DNA from: Pseudomonadota bacterium
GTDB taxonomy: Bacteria > Pseudomonadota > Gammaproteobacteria > Pseudomonadales > Cellvibrionaceae
Assembly: GCA_023416875.1 (NCBI GenBank)
Contig: JAEZGT010000318.1
Location: forward strand, 1-8,849
Length of the DNA: 8,849 nucleotides
Reading direction: 5' to 3'
A program made the translations under genes and the position numbers. The notes beneath the pieces were generated by a model. That model was not told the DNA's origin. It did not search any database and saw only the letters and a program-made list of their open reading frames with translations. This document shows, one piece after another, positions 1 to 6,635 of the stretch; the first letter of the stretch is position 1; each line of letters opens with the position of its first letter.

Positions 1-39
1 AGCGCGGCAGATTACTTTCCCGGTCGCTGAAAAGCAACA

Positions 40-744
40 TCAGTGGCCCGGCTTAGGCGTGCGCGCAAGCGCCCAGATATGCACTTGTCCAGCGCCTGCG
101 CGTAGCAGGCAGCGACTGATCAAAATGGCCGTGGCACCGGTGGTGATCACGTCGTCCACCACCGCGATGGTTTCTCCCTGTAGAGATGTCGAGCAGCCAA
201 ACACATTGCGCAAATTGGCAAAGCGAGTTTTGCGGTCCAGAGTTTTTTGCGGTTTGGCGCCGCCGTTATGGCGTACCAGCGGACGGACCGGCAGCTGATA
301 CGCGGCACCGAGTTGCTCGGCGAGCGATTGGGCCTGATTAAAACCGCGGCGCAGGCGCGTCCAGCGATGGCTGGGTACAGGGACAAGCAGATCCGGCCAT
401 GGCTCGGCGGAGCTGTAATGTTTTTCCAGTGATTGCCGGAGCAGCGGTAAAAGTGCGTTGGAGCCGGTACGTGGATTGTGTTTTTTCAAGCGCAATATCA
501 AATGATCCACCGGGTGCTGATAGAGCAACGGGCAAAGCGTGAATTGATAAGGCTTGGGCAGCGCCAGGCAGTCGCCACAGATCGGTTGGTCGGCCGCCAA
601 GGGCAGGGCGCAGGTGCGGCAGGCGTGAAGGTTGTAGGGCAGATCGGCGTGGCAAAGGTCGCAGATGACTCCGTTGGCAGCGCGTCCGCCACAGAGGGAG
701 CACAGGTGCGGTAGGAAGCGATAAAGATATGGGTTGATGTTCAT
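40..744 (-). CDS. comF: ComF/GntX family phosphoribosyltransferase-like protein
   Basis: A 234-residue cytoplasmic protein of the ComF family, linked in naturally competent bacteria to handling incoming single-stranded DNA; its biochemical reaction is not settled. The N-terminal part carries four CxxC pairs (residues 15-18, 28-31, 42-45 and 56-59), a likely zinc-binding module. The C-terminal part is a type I phosphoribosyltransferase fold with the PRPP-loop motif [11 protein letters not shown] at 195-205, preceded by the family-typical stretch [18 protein letters not shown] chose the ATG at 742-744 because family members begin just ahead of the first CxxC and an AGGT lies 7 bases upstream; the frame stays open to 807, but that would run through the biotin operator. 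It is divergent from bioB, the arrangement I recall from pseudomonads. The operator overlaps its ribosome-binding site, so BirA may affect it (inference). No clear promoter of its own was found. Confidence 0.93.
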   Translation of the reverse strand: MNINPYLYRFLPHLCSLCGGRAANGVICDLCHADLPYNLHACRTCALPLAADQPICGDCLALPKPYQFTLCPLLYQHPVDHLILRLKKHNPRTGSNALLPLLRQSLEKHYSSAEPWPDLLVPVPSHRWTRLRRGFNQAQSLAEQLGAAYQLPVRPLVRHNGGAKPQKTLDRKTRFANLRNVFGCSTSLQGETIAVVDDVITTGATAILISRCLLRAGAGQVHIWALARTPKPGH

Positions 745-777
745 GTGTAAACCTGAAATCCCTTTTCTGGTTGACAG
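745..777. promoter_or_regulatory. BirA-type biotin operator
   Basis: Two inverted half-sites, GTGTAAACC (745-753) and GGTTGACAG (769-777), are separated by exactly 15 bases. The known enterobacterial BirA operator is TTGTAAACC-N15-GGTTTACAA; the left half matches 8 of 9 positions and the right half 7 of 9, and the spacer length is identical. It lies directly upstream of a biotin operon. The right half contains the -35 hexamer of the bioB promoter, so bound BirA-biotinyl-AMP should block RNA polymerase. The left half abuts the comF start codon on the other strand. Binding is inferred from the motif and its position. Confidence 0.88.
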
Positions 778-798
778 GAAATGGATTCCGCCTATGAT
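771..798 (+). promoter_or_regulatory. sigma70 promoter of the biotin operon
   Basis: The -35 hexamer TTGACA (771-776) is a perfect consensus and the -10 TATGAT (793-798) matches 5 of 6, with a 16-base spacer. Transcription would begin near 805, giving a leader of roughly 43 bases before the bioB ATG. The -35 lies inside the right half of the biotin operator, which fits repression by BirA. This placement also rules out the upstream in-frame ATGs at 734-796 as bioB starts. Confidence 0.82.
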
Positions 799-847
799 GG
801 CGCGCATACCTTTTTATCCGGTACTTCCCGCCATTCAGGAACATCCC

Positions 848-1900
848 ATGTCTGTCACTCAAGCAGTGCGTCACGACTGGACGCGCGACGAGATTCTCGC
901 CCTGTTCAACCTGCCTTTCAACGATTTGTTGTTTCAGGCCCAGACGGTTCACCGCCAGCACTTCAACCCCAACCAGGTGCAGGTGAGTACGCTCTGCTCG
1001 ATCAAAACCGGCGCCTGCCCGGAAGACTGCGCCTACTGCCCGCAAAGTGCCCGCTATGACACAGGTCTGGAGCGGGAAAAGCTGATGGCGGTGGAAAAGG
1101 TGATCGAAGAAGCCCGTACCGCCAAAGCCAGCGGCGCCACCAGATTCTGTATGGGAGCGGCATGGCGCTCCCCCAAAGACAAAGACCTTCCCTATGTCAC
1201 CTCCATGGTGAAGGGAGTGAAGGACTTGGGCCTGGAAACCTGCATGACCCTGGGGATGCTCTCAGCCGAGCAGGCGCAGACTCTGGCCAATGCCGGTCTT
1301 GACTACTACAACCACAACCTCGACACCTCCCCCGAGTACTACGGCGAGATCATCACCACCCGCACTTATCAAGACCGTCTGGAAACCCTCGCCAATGTGC
1401 GCGCCGCCGGTATGAAAGTCTGCTGCGGCGGCATCGTCGGAATGGGTGAGGAAGTGAATGACCGCGCCGGCCTGTTGCAGCAGCTGGCGAATATGGCCGA
1501 GCATCCGGAATCCGTACCCATCAATATGCTGGTGCGTGTAGAGGGAACGCCGTTGGCGGACGAGCAGGAACTGGATGCCTTTGAATTTATCCGCACCATC
1601 GCCGTCGCCCGCATTCTGATGCCGAAATCCCACGTGCGTCTTTCCGCCGGTCGCGAGGAGATGAATGAGCAGACTCAGGCCCTGGCGTTTTTCGCCGGCG
1701 CCAACTCGATTTTCTATGGCGCCAAGTTGCTCACCACCCCCAACCCGGAGGCGGATAAGGATCGCCAATTGTTCCATAAGCTCGGCATACAGCCGGAAGC
1801 CTACGAAGTGGAACACAGCGACGAAGCGGAAACCCATGCGCTGTTGGACCGCGTGCAGGCCGCGCGTCAGGACAAGGTGTTCTACAACGCCGCCAGTTGA
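848..1900 (+). CDS. bioB: Biotin synthase (radical SAM)
   Basis: A 350-residue biotin synthase, which inserts sulfur into dethiobiotin to make biotin in the cytoplasm. The radical-SAM motif CxxxCxxC is at Cys57, Cys61 and Cys64 ([15 protein letters not shown]), where the [4Fe-4S] cluster binds. The ligands of the auxiliary [2Fe-2S] cluster known from the E. coli enzyme are all present at a constant +4 offset: Cys101, Cys132, Cys192 and Arg264 (HVRLSAGRE). The length is close to the 346 residues of E. coli BioB. I chose the ATG at 848 because AGGA (837-840) lies 7 bases upstream and the sequence begins like family members; in-frame ATGs further upstream precede or lie within the promoter. It is the first gene of bioB-bioF-bioHC-bioD. 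Expression is expected to be biotin-repressed through the operator at 745-777. Confidence 0.98.
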   Translation: MSVTQAVRHDWTRDEILALFNLPFNDLLFQAQTVHRQHFNPNQVQVSTLCSIKTGACPEDCAYCPQSARYDTGLEREKLMAVEKVIEEARTAKASGATRFCMGAAWRSPKDKDLPYVTSMVKGVKDLGLETCMTLGMLSAEQAQTLANAGLDYYNHNLDTSPEYYGEIITTRTYQDRLETLANVRAAGMKVCCGGIVGMGEEVNDRAGLLQQLANMAEHPESVPINMLVRVEGTPLADEQELDAFEFIRTIAVARILMPKSHVRLSAGREEMNEQTQALAFFAGANSIFYGAKLLTTPNPEADKDRQLFHKLGIQPEAYEVEHSDEAETHALLDRVQAARQDKVFYNAAS

Positions 1901-1908
1901 TCCTCTTG

Positions 1909-1926
1909 CCGCCGCAGCTGCGGCGG
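1909..1926. repeat. Perfect 18-bp palindrome between bioB and bioF
   Basis: CCGCCGCAGCTGCGGCGG is a perfect palindrome located 8 bases after the bioB stop. In RNA it can form a 7-bp all-GC stem with an AGCU loop. The following bases (TTGCGGGTATTTCT) lack a uridine tract, so it does not look like an intrinsic terminator. It ends 14 bases before the bioF ATG, close to the weak bioF ribosome-binding site. It might stabilise the upstream mRNA or tune bioF translation; this role is inferred. Confidence 0.5.
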
Positions 1927-1940
1927 TTGCGGGTATTTCT

Positions 1941-3128
1941 ATGTCGCACTCCCTCGAACACACCCTGCAGCAGCGGCTGGCGGAGCGCCGGGCGCTGAGC
2001 CGCTATCGCGTGCGCCCGTTTGTCCAGTCGCCTCAGACCCCCGAGATCCAGGTGGACGGCCGGCGGCTAACGGCGTTCTGCAGCAACGATTACCTGGGCC
2101 TCGCCACTCATCCCAAGGTCATCGAAGCCTTTCAGCAGGCCGCCAATCGCTACGGCGTCGGCAGCGGCGCATCGCACTTGGTTTGCGGTCATTCGGAAGA
2201 GCATCACAAGCTGGAAGAGGAACTGGCGGAGTTTACTGGCCGGGAGCGGGCGCTGCTGTTTTCCACCGGCTATATGGCCAACCTCGGTGCGGTCAACGCG
2301 CTGATCGGGCGTGGGGATGCGGTGTTTGAGGATCGCCTGAATCACGCATCCTTGTTGGATGCGGGCCTACTCTCCGGCGCGCGCTTCCAGCGTTTTCGTC
2401 ACAACGATGTAGCGCATCTGCGCGAGCAGCTGCAGACCAGCGATGCCCGCCACAAACTGATTCTGGTGGACGGTGTTTTCAGCATGGACGGCGACTTGGC
2501 GCCGCTGCCGGAATTGGCGCAACTGGCGCAGGAGTTTGATGCCTGGCTGATGGTGGATGATGCCCACGGCGTTGGATGTCTCGGCGCCACTGGCGGTGGC
2601 TGCCTGGAGCATTTCGGCCTTAGTGAGAAGCAGGTGCCGATCCTGATGGGCACCTTGGGCAAAGCCTTCGGCTCCTTCGGCGCCTTTGTCGCTGGCAGCG
2701 AAACCCTGATTGAATCTCTTATCCAATTCGCCCGTCCCTATATCTACACCACCGCTCTGCCCCCTGCCGTGGCTGCCGCTACCCGCGCCGCTTTGCGCCT
2801 GGTGCGGGAGGAGGGTGAGCGCCGGGTGCATCTGCAGAATCTGGTGCAGCGTTTTCGCACCGGCGCCCAATCACTCGGCCTTGAACTCTGGCCTTCCGTT
2901 TCCGCCATCCAGCCCATTATCGTTGGCGATGATGCCCGCGCTTTACGGCTGACGGAGGCACTGCGTCAGCGCGGTTTCTGGATCAGCGCCATCCGCCCGC
3001 CGACAGTGCCGGAGGGCACAGCGCGCCTGCGGGTGACTTTGTCGGCGGCGCATACCGAGGCTCAGGTGGATGCCTTGTTGGAGGCGCTCGGGCAAAGCTG
3101 GCGGGAAGTGGGAGAGGCGGGTGGCTGA
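1941..3128 (+). CDS. bioF: 8-amino-7-oxononanoate synthase (KAPA synthase)
   Basis: A 395-residue PLP-dependent alpha-oxoamine synthase that condenses pimeloyl-ACP (or -CoA) with L-alanine to give KAPA, releasing CO2. Visible family features are [11 protein letters not shown] near residues 48-58, [11 protein letters not shown] at 74-84, the cofactor-binding DDAHGVG at 206-212, and the Schiff-base lysine Lys241 in [11 protein letters not shown] (E. coli Lys236 by alignment from memory). The length fits the family (E. coli 384). The ATG at 1941 matches the expected N-terminus; its Shine-Dalgarno is poor, at best GCGGGT at 1929-1934, and it lies just after a GC-rich palindrome, so translation may depend partly on ribosomes leaving bioB 40 bases upstream. 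The last 8 bases overlap the proposed GTG start of the bioHC gene. Confidence 0.97.
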   Translation: MSHSLEHTLQQRLAERRALSRYRVRPFVQSPQTPEIQVDGRRLTAFCSNDYLGLATHPKVIEAFQQAANRYGVGSGASHLVCGHSEEHHKLEEELAEFTGRERALLFSTGYMANLGAVNALIGRGDAVFEDRLNHASLLDAGLLSGARFQRFRHNDVAHLREQLQTSDARHKLILVDGVFSMDGDLAPLPELAQLAQEFDAWLMVDDAHGVGCLGATGGGCLEHFGLSEKQVPILMGTLGKAFGSFGAFVAGSETLIESLIQFARPYIYTTALPPAVAAATRAALRLVREEGERRVHLQNLVQRFRTGAQSLGLELWPSVSAIQPIIVGDDARALRLTEALRQRGFWISAIRPPTVPEGTARLRVTLSAAHTEAQVDALLEALGQSWREVGEAGG

Positions 3129-4620
3129 CAACTGGGTCTTCCTCCACGGCTGGGGCAGCGACTCCAGACAGTCGCAGCCCCTTTGCCGTCTGCTGCCGGG
3201 CGAGCACCATGTTGTCGATCTGCCGGGCTTTGGCGATGCTGGCGTTGAACCGGTGGAGCTCGACGCATTTCTCTCGCAAGTATCTGCCCGACTTCCTCAG
3301 CCGTGCATGCTGGTCGGCTGGTCCCTTGGCGGAATGCTCGCGGCGCAACTCGCCCAGCGCAATCCGGGCAAAATCAAAGGTCTAGCCACAATCGCCAGCA
3401 ACGCCGTGTTTGTCGCCCGCGACGATTGGCCGGAGGCAATGAAAGCTGCCACCTTCAATCAGTTTTATGGCGATTTTGAGCAGGATCCCGCTGCCACATG
3501 GAACCGTTTCTGCGCCTTACAGGCTCTTGGCGACAGCAAGCGCAAAGTTGTTGCTCAATATCTGCGCCAGCAATCACCTCCGTCAGAGGAATCTGCCGCG
3601 ACTTGGCTGCAGGGGCTGCGCTGGTTGGAAATCCTCGATAACCGTCAAGTCCTCACGGAATTGACCATGCCGCAATATCACCTTTTCGGCGCCAATGACG
3701 CACTGGTGCCGGTCAGTGCAGCGGACCATTTGCGAACGCTATCGCCGCAGACCTTGGTGGAGGTATTACCGGGCAGCGGCCATGCGCCGCATTTGGCCGA
3801 TCCCCAACTTGTCGCACAGAAGCTGAAAGACTGGCTGGCACCGCCCCTGGATAAACGCCGTATAGCCCGCTCCTTTGGCGACGCCGCCGTCACCTACGAC
3901 CGTTACGCCCATATCCAGCGCCGCGTCGCGGCGGACCTGCGCGAGTTCTGCCCGCGCTTCGCTGGCGGTGCGCCGATGCTCGATCTAGGGTGCGGCACCG
4001 GTTATATGGCTGAAGGTTTAGTGCAGTCTGTCGATGCGCCGAATGTTCTGCTTGCCGATCTGGCTCCTCCCATGGTGAAAATCGCCCGAGGAAAACTCCC
4101 GGAGCTATCAGGACTGGTGGCGGATGCGGAAGCGCTGCCGCTGAGCGATGCGTCGCTGGCGGGGGTGGTTTCCAGCCTCGCGCTCCAGTGGTGCCGCGAT
4201 TTAACCGCAGTGGCGAGAGAGGCATATCGGGTTCTGCAGGAAGGCGGAGACTTGGTGTTCTCCACCCTCGGACCGGACACTCTGCACGAGCTGAAAAAAG
4301 CCTGGCAATGCATCGATGCCTACACCCACGTGAACAGCTTTCATACGCCGGATGCAGTGCGCGCAGCGCTGGAAGGCGCGGGTTTTGCCGCCATTGAATT
4401 GCAGCGTTATCCGCTGGTGGCTCGGTACGATCAATTGATGCCCCTGCTGCGCGAGCTCAAAGGCATAGGCGCTCACAACATCAACCCCGGCAGTCGCCCC
4501 GGCCTCACCGGCATTCGCCAACTGCATCAGTTGGACGAGATATACCAACGCTTTCGCGATGGGGACAACAAATTGCCAGCCACCTATGACGTTATTTTGG
4601 TAAGGGCGAAAAAGCCGTGA
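3121..4620 (+). CDS. bioHC: Fused BioH-BioC: pimeloyl-ACP methyl ester esterase and malonyl-ACP O-methyltransferase
   Basis: A single 499-residue reading frame joins two normally separate enzymes. Residues 1 to about 240 are a BioH-like alpha/beta hydrolase: oxyanion-region HGWGSD (9-14), nucleophile Ser68 in GWSLGG, and Asp193 (FGANDALVP) and His221 (GSGHAPH) completing the triad. Residues from about 244 to 499 are BioC: the typical opening [19 protein letters not shown], the SAM-binding motif [10 protein letters not shown] (287-296), and the BioC-like ending with [17 protein letters not shown]. The linker is only a few residues (APPLD). BioC methylates malonyl-ACP to start pimelate synthesis on the fatty-acid machinery; BioH removes the methyl group from pimeloyl-ACP methyl ester to stop elongation. 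I chose GTG 3121 because GGGAGAGG (3110-3117) lies just upstream; an ATG at 3070 would overlap bioF by 59 bases. The stop overlaps bioD (GTGA). Confidence 0.94.
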   Translation: MADNWVFLHGWGSDSRQSQPLCRLLPGEHHVVDLPGFGDAGVEPVELDAFLSQVSARLPQPCMLVGWSLGGMLAAQLAQRNPGKIKGLATIASNAVFVARDDWPEAMKAATFNQFYGDFEQDPAATWNRFCALQALGDSKRKVVAQYLRQQSPPSEESAATWLQGLRWLEILDNRQVLTELTMPQYHLFGANDALVPVSAADHLRTLSPQTLVEVLPGSGHAPHLADPQLVAQKLKDWLAPPLDKRRIARSFGDAAVTYDRYAHIQRRVAADLREFCPRFAGGAPMLDLGCGTGYMAEGLVQSVDAPNVLLADLAPPMVKIARGKLPELSGLVADAEALPLSDASLAGVVSSLALQWCRDLTAVAREAYRVLQEGGDLVFSTLGPDTLHELKKAWQCIDAYTHVNSFHTPDAVRAALEGAGFAAIELQRYPLVARYDQLMPLLRELKGIGAHNINPGSRPGLTGIRQLHQLDEIYQRFRDGDNKLPATYDVILVRAKKP

Positions 4621-5300
4621 AAAACACCTATTTCATTGCCGGTACCGATACCGGAGTTGGCAAAACGCTGGTGACGGCGGCGCTGCTGCATCTCGCTGGT
4701 CAACAAGGGCTTAAGGCATTCGGCCTCAAGCCGGTAGCGGCTGGTTGTGAGACCACTCCCGAAGGTCTGCGCAACGAAGACGCGCTGCTGCTCCAGGCCT
4801 ACAGCACCGTCAAACTGCCTTACGAGCAGATTAACCCCATCGCCCTGCGCGCCGCCAAAGCCCCGCATATCGCTGCCGCGGAGGAAAATCGCCGTCTTAG
4901 TCTCGACCGCCTAGTCGGCCTGTGCCGCGGCACTCTGATGCAGCCCGCCGACCTGCGCCTGATCGAAGGCGCCGGTGGCTGGCGCGTGCCGCTGAACGAT
5001 TTCGAACACCTCAGCGGCCTGCCACTGCAAATCAAAACCCCGGTTATTCTCGTCGTCGGTTTGCGGCTGGGTTGCCTCAATCACGCCATCCTTACCGCCG
5101 AAGCCATCCAGCGCGATGGCCTGTCGCTCGCCGGCTGGGTCGGCAGTGGTCTCGACCCGCAGATGGATTCCATCGAAGAAAACCTTACCGCGTTGCGCCG
5201 CGCTATTCCCGCACCTTGCTTGGGCGTGATACCAGCGCTGGGAGAGGTGAATGTGGCGGCGGCGGCGGGATATTTGGGGGTGGAGCGGCTGATCGAGTAG
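4617..5300 (+). CDS. bioD: Dethiobiotin synthetase
   Basis: A 227-residue ATP-dependent enzyme that closes the ureido ring of 7,8-diaminopelargonic acid with CO2 to give dethiobiotin. The Walker A P-loop is GTDTGVGKT at residues 9-17 (Lys16), followed by Lys38 in GLKPVAAG, which matches the substrate-binding lysine of the family, and by the BioD signature EGAGGWRVPL starting at Glu117. The length fits the family (E. coli about 225). It starts with GTG at 4617, whose bases are shared with the stop codon of bioHC (GTGA), so translational coupling is likely; AAGGG at 4602-4606 is the probable ribosome-binding site. It is the last gene of the operon and is followed after 15 bases by a strong hairpin. 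Confidence 0.97.
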   Translation: MKNTYFIAGTDTGVGKTLVTAALLHLAGQQGLKAFGLKPVAAGCETTPEGLRNEDALLLQAYSTVKLPYEQINPIALRAAKAPHIAAAEENRRLSLDRLVGLCRGTLMQPADLRLIEGAGGWRVPLNDFEHLSGLPLQIKTPVILVVGLRLGCLNHAILTAEAIQRDGLSLAGWVGSGLDPQMDSIEENLTALRRAIPAPCLGVIPALGEVNVAAAAGYLGVERLIE

Positions 5301-5315
5301 GGGCCATACGGCCAC

Positions 5316-5338
5316 TATCCCCGGAAAAACCGGGGATA
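5316..5338. terminator. Hairpin between convergent bioD and mliC (possible bidirectional terminator)
   Basis: A perfect inverted repeat, TATCCCCGG (5316-5324) and CCGGGGATA (5330-5338), is separated by five A residues. The position, 15 bases after the bioD stop and 7 bases after the mliC stop on the other strand, suits a shared terminator. Neither strand shows a clear uridine tract after the stem, so the mechanism is uncertain; it may instead protect 3' ends. A second small inverted repeat, GGCC-ATAC-GGCC (5302-5313), lies next to it. Confidence 0.55.
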
Positions 5339-5345
5339 TGAGTAA

Positions 5346-5657
5346 TCAGGCTGATTTAGCCCTGCATTGAATCGGCGCCATACGACCGATTTCGATGGTC
5401 AGATCGTCACCCTTGCCGTGAATGGTGTAGCGGCCGGTACTGTAGATAAACCCCGAGCCGGTGCGTTGTTCGGGAAGCGTTAAGTCGGTGCCGTTGCGCG
5501 ACAAAATGGCGATGTCCTCATCGGGTAAAAAACGCACGGAAACCGTTTCGCCGTTAATGCAGGAAAAAGTCACGTTGCGATCGACCTTTGTCTGTGAGAA
5601 GGAGCTGCAAGAGCAAAGCAAAAACGTGGCAACTAGTGCGGGATAAAAGTTTTTCAT
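5346..5657 (-). CDS. mliC: MliC-family lipoprotein, putative inhibitor of C-type lysozyme
   Basis: A 103-residue lipoprotein. Residues 1-17 form a short lipoprotein signal peptide with lipobox-like LCSC, Cys17 being the modified residue; Ser18-Ser19 behind it suggest outer-membrane sorting. The mature part is a single small domain of MliC type: VTFSCINGETVSVRF, LTLPEQRTGSGFIYS, then IHGKGDDLTIEIG, with Cys33 and Cys98 placed to form a disulfide. The SG...Y and KGD elements (Ser68 and Lys82) resemble the loops that enter the lysozyme active site in known MliC/PliC proteins. I chose the ATG at 5655-5657 because GGGAG sits 6 bases upstream and a signal peptide follows; the frame stays open to 5780 but that extension is polar and not signal-like. 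It is convergent with bioD and 151 bases downstream of the GST gene. The inhibitor function is inferred from family resemblance. Confidence 0.8.
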   Translation of the reverse strand: MKNFYPALVATFLLCSCSSFSQTKVDRNVTFSCINGETVSVRFLPDEDIAILSRNGTDLTLPEQRTGSGFIYSTGRYTIHGKGDDLTIEIGRMAPIQCRAKSA

Positions 5658-5808
5658 TAGATTCTCCCGAAATCGGAAAAGCGCTGTGGCGGCGCATTTA
5701 TTAAGTTTGTTGTTTGCGATTGCCTCCGTGTTGCAGTAAGTGCCAACTTGCTTGTTTGAATCGCTGATAATTTTAGTCATCTTTAATTCTAGTTGAAATT
5801 CTAGCGAA

Positions 5809-6510
5809 TCAAGCCGATGGAATGTTGCGCCCCCGAGCCACGGCGGGGCGAGCCAGAAATTGTTTGAGCACTCGCAAGACCTCGGGAAATTGCTCGATTT
5901 TTACTAAATCACCCGCCGCATAAACATCGAGTAACGCATTTACCCACGGAAAAATGGCGATATCAGCGATGGTGTAGGTATCGCCCACAGCCCAGGATTT
6001 CCCGACCAAATGCTGATTAAGCACACGCAGCAGCCGGGCACTTTCGGAAGCGTAGCGTTCGCGCGGCCGCGGGTCTTCGATTTCGCGGCCAGCCCAGCGA
6101 TGAAAAAATCCCAACTGGCCAAACATGGGACCTATGCCACCCATCTGGAACATCAGCCACTGAATCGTTTGATAGCGCAGTGCCGGATCCGCCGGCAAAA
6201 ATTGCCCGGTTTTTTCCGCGAGGTATAACAAAATCGCCCCCGACTCAAACAGCGCCAAAGGTTTGCCTTCCGGTCCGTCCGGATCGAACAGTGCGGGAAT
6301 TTTGTTGTTGGGACTTACTGCCAAAAATGCCGGATGGAATTGTTCGTTTTTGGTGATGTTGACCAAGTGCGCGTCATAGGGCAGACCGAGCTCCTCCAAC
6401 AAAATGGAAACTTTCTGTCCATTCGGTGTGGGCATCGAATACAGCTGGAGCTGGTTGGGACTTTTTGGAGGGAAGTGTTGCTGGATGAGTGAGAGTGTTG
6501 TGGCAAGCAT
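5809..6510 (-). CDS. Nu-class glutathione transferase (YfcG/YghU-like disulfide oxidoreductase)
   Basis: A 233-residue cytosolic protein with a thioredoxin-like GST N-domain and an all-helical C-domain. It closely follows E. coli YfcG and YghU: LYSMPTPNGQKVSILLEE (23-40), SPNNKIPALFD (66-76), LFESGAILLYLAEKTGQFLP (87-106), QMGGIGPMFGQ, and YTIADIAIFPWVNA in the C-domain. Thr28 and Asn30 stand where Nu-class enzymes contact glutathione; these enzymes lack a catalytic Tyr/Ser/Cys and are known for glutathione-dependent disulfide-bond reductase activity. About 20 extra residues precede the fold compared with YfcG, resembling the longer N-terminus of YghU. ATG 6508-6510 has AAGGGG upstream (8 bases spacing). 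It follows the channel gene in the same direction, but a terminator lies between, so it probably has its own promoter. The substrate is unknown. Confidence 0.93.
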   Translation of the reverse strand: MLATTLSLIQQHFPPKSPNQLQLYSMPTPNGQKVSILLEELGLPYDAHLVNITKNEQFHPAFLAVSPNNKIPALFDPDGPEGKPLALFESGAILLYLAEKTGQFLPADPALRYQTIQWLMFQMGGIGPMFGQLGFFHRWAGREIEDPRPRERYASESARLLRVLNQHLVGKSWAVGDTYTIADIAIFPWVNALLDVYAAGDLVKIEQFPEVLRVLKQFLARPAVARGRNIPSA

Positions 6511-6599
6511 AGCGATAACCCCTTATAAAAAAGTCATCACCGAGTGTAGATGGTTCCTCACAAAATAAACGTTCGGTTGCAGTCACAAGATATAAATAG

Positions 6600-6622
6600 C
6601 CCGTTCGCCAGCAGCGAACGGG
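6600..6622 (-). terminator. Intrinsic terminator downstream of the MscS-like channel gene
   Basis: Read on the minus strand, CCCGTTCGC (6622-6614) and GCGAACGGG (6608-6600) form a perfect 9-bp stem with a 5-base loop. It starts 13 bases after the channel gene's stop codon and is followed by a U-rich stretch (CTATTTATATCTTG). On the plus strand the bases after the stem (TTGTCAGCC) are not U-rich, so termination should act mainly on minus-strand transcripts. Confidence 0.8.
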
Positions 6623-6635
6623 TTGTCAGCCGCTG

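Noticed and set aside
1..39. Sequence downstream of comF at the window edge
   Set aside because: Only 39 bases; no hairpin with a U-tract or coding frame could be supported.
734..847. Extended bioB start at ATG 734 giving 38 extra residues
   Set aside because: It lies upstream of the operator and the -10 box, so the transcript would not include it; the extra residues are not BioB-like and the ATG at 848 has a good Shine-Dalgarno.
1262..1963. Long minus-strand open frame of 233 codons opposite bioB
   Set aside because: It lies fully opposite a confidently identified gene, shows no recognisable motif and has low-complexity Val/Gly-rich composition typical of antisense frames in GC-rich DNA.
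5731..5747. Possible sigma54 promoter on the minus strand ahead of mliC (TTGGCACTTACTGCAA)
   Set aside because: The GG and GC elements are separated by 8 bases instead of the required 10, so it does not meet the -24/-12 spacing.
5658..5780. Upstream extension of the mliC frame starting MTKIISDSN
   Set aside because: It would put 41 polar residues ahead of a clear lipoprotein signal peptide; the Shine-Dalgarno at the ATG 5657 fits the shorter form.
5785..5804. Direct repeat AATTCTAG twice, 12 bases apart, just after the GST stop
   Set aside because: Two short copies in an A+T-rich gap are expected by chance, and no insertion or attachment site is apparent around them.
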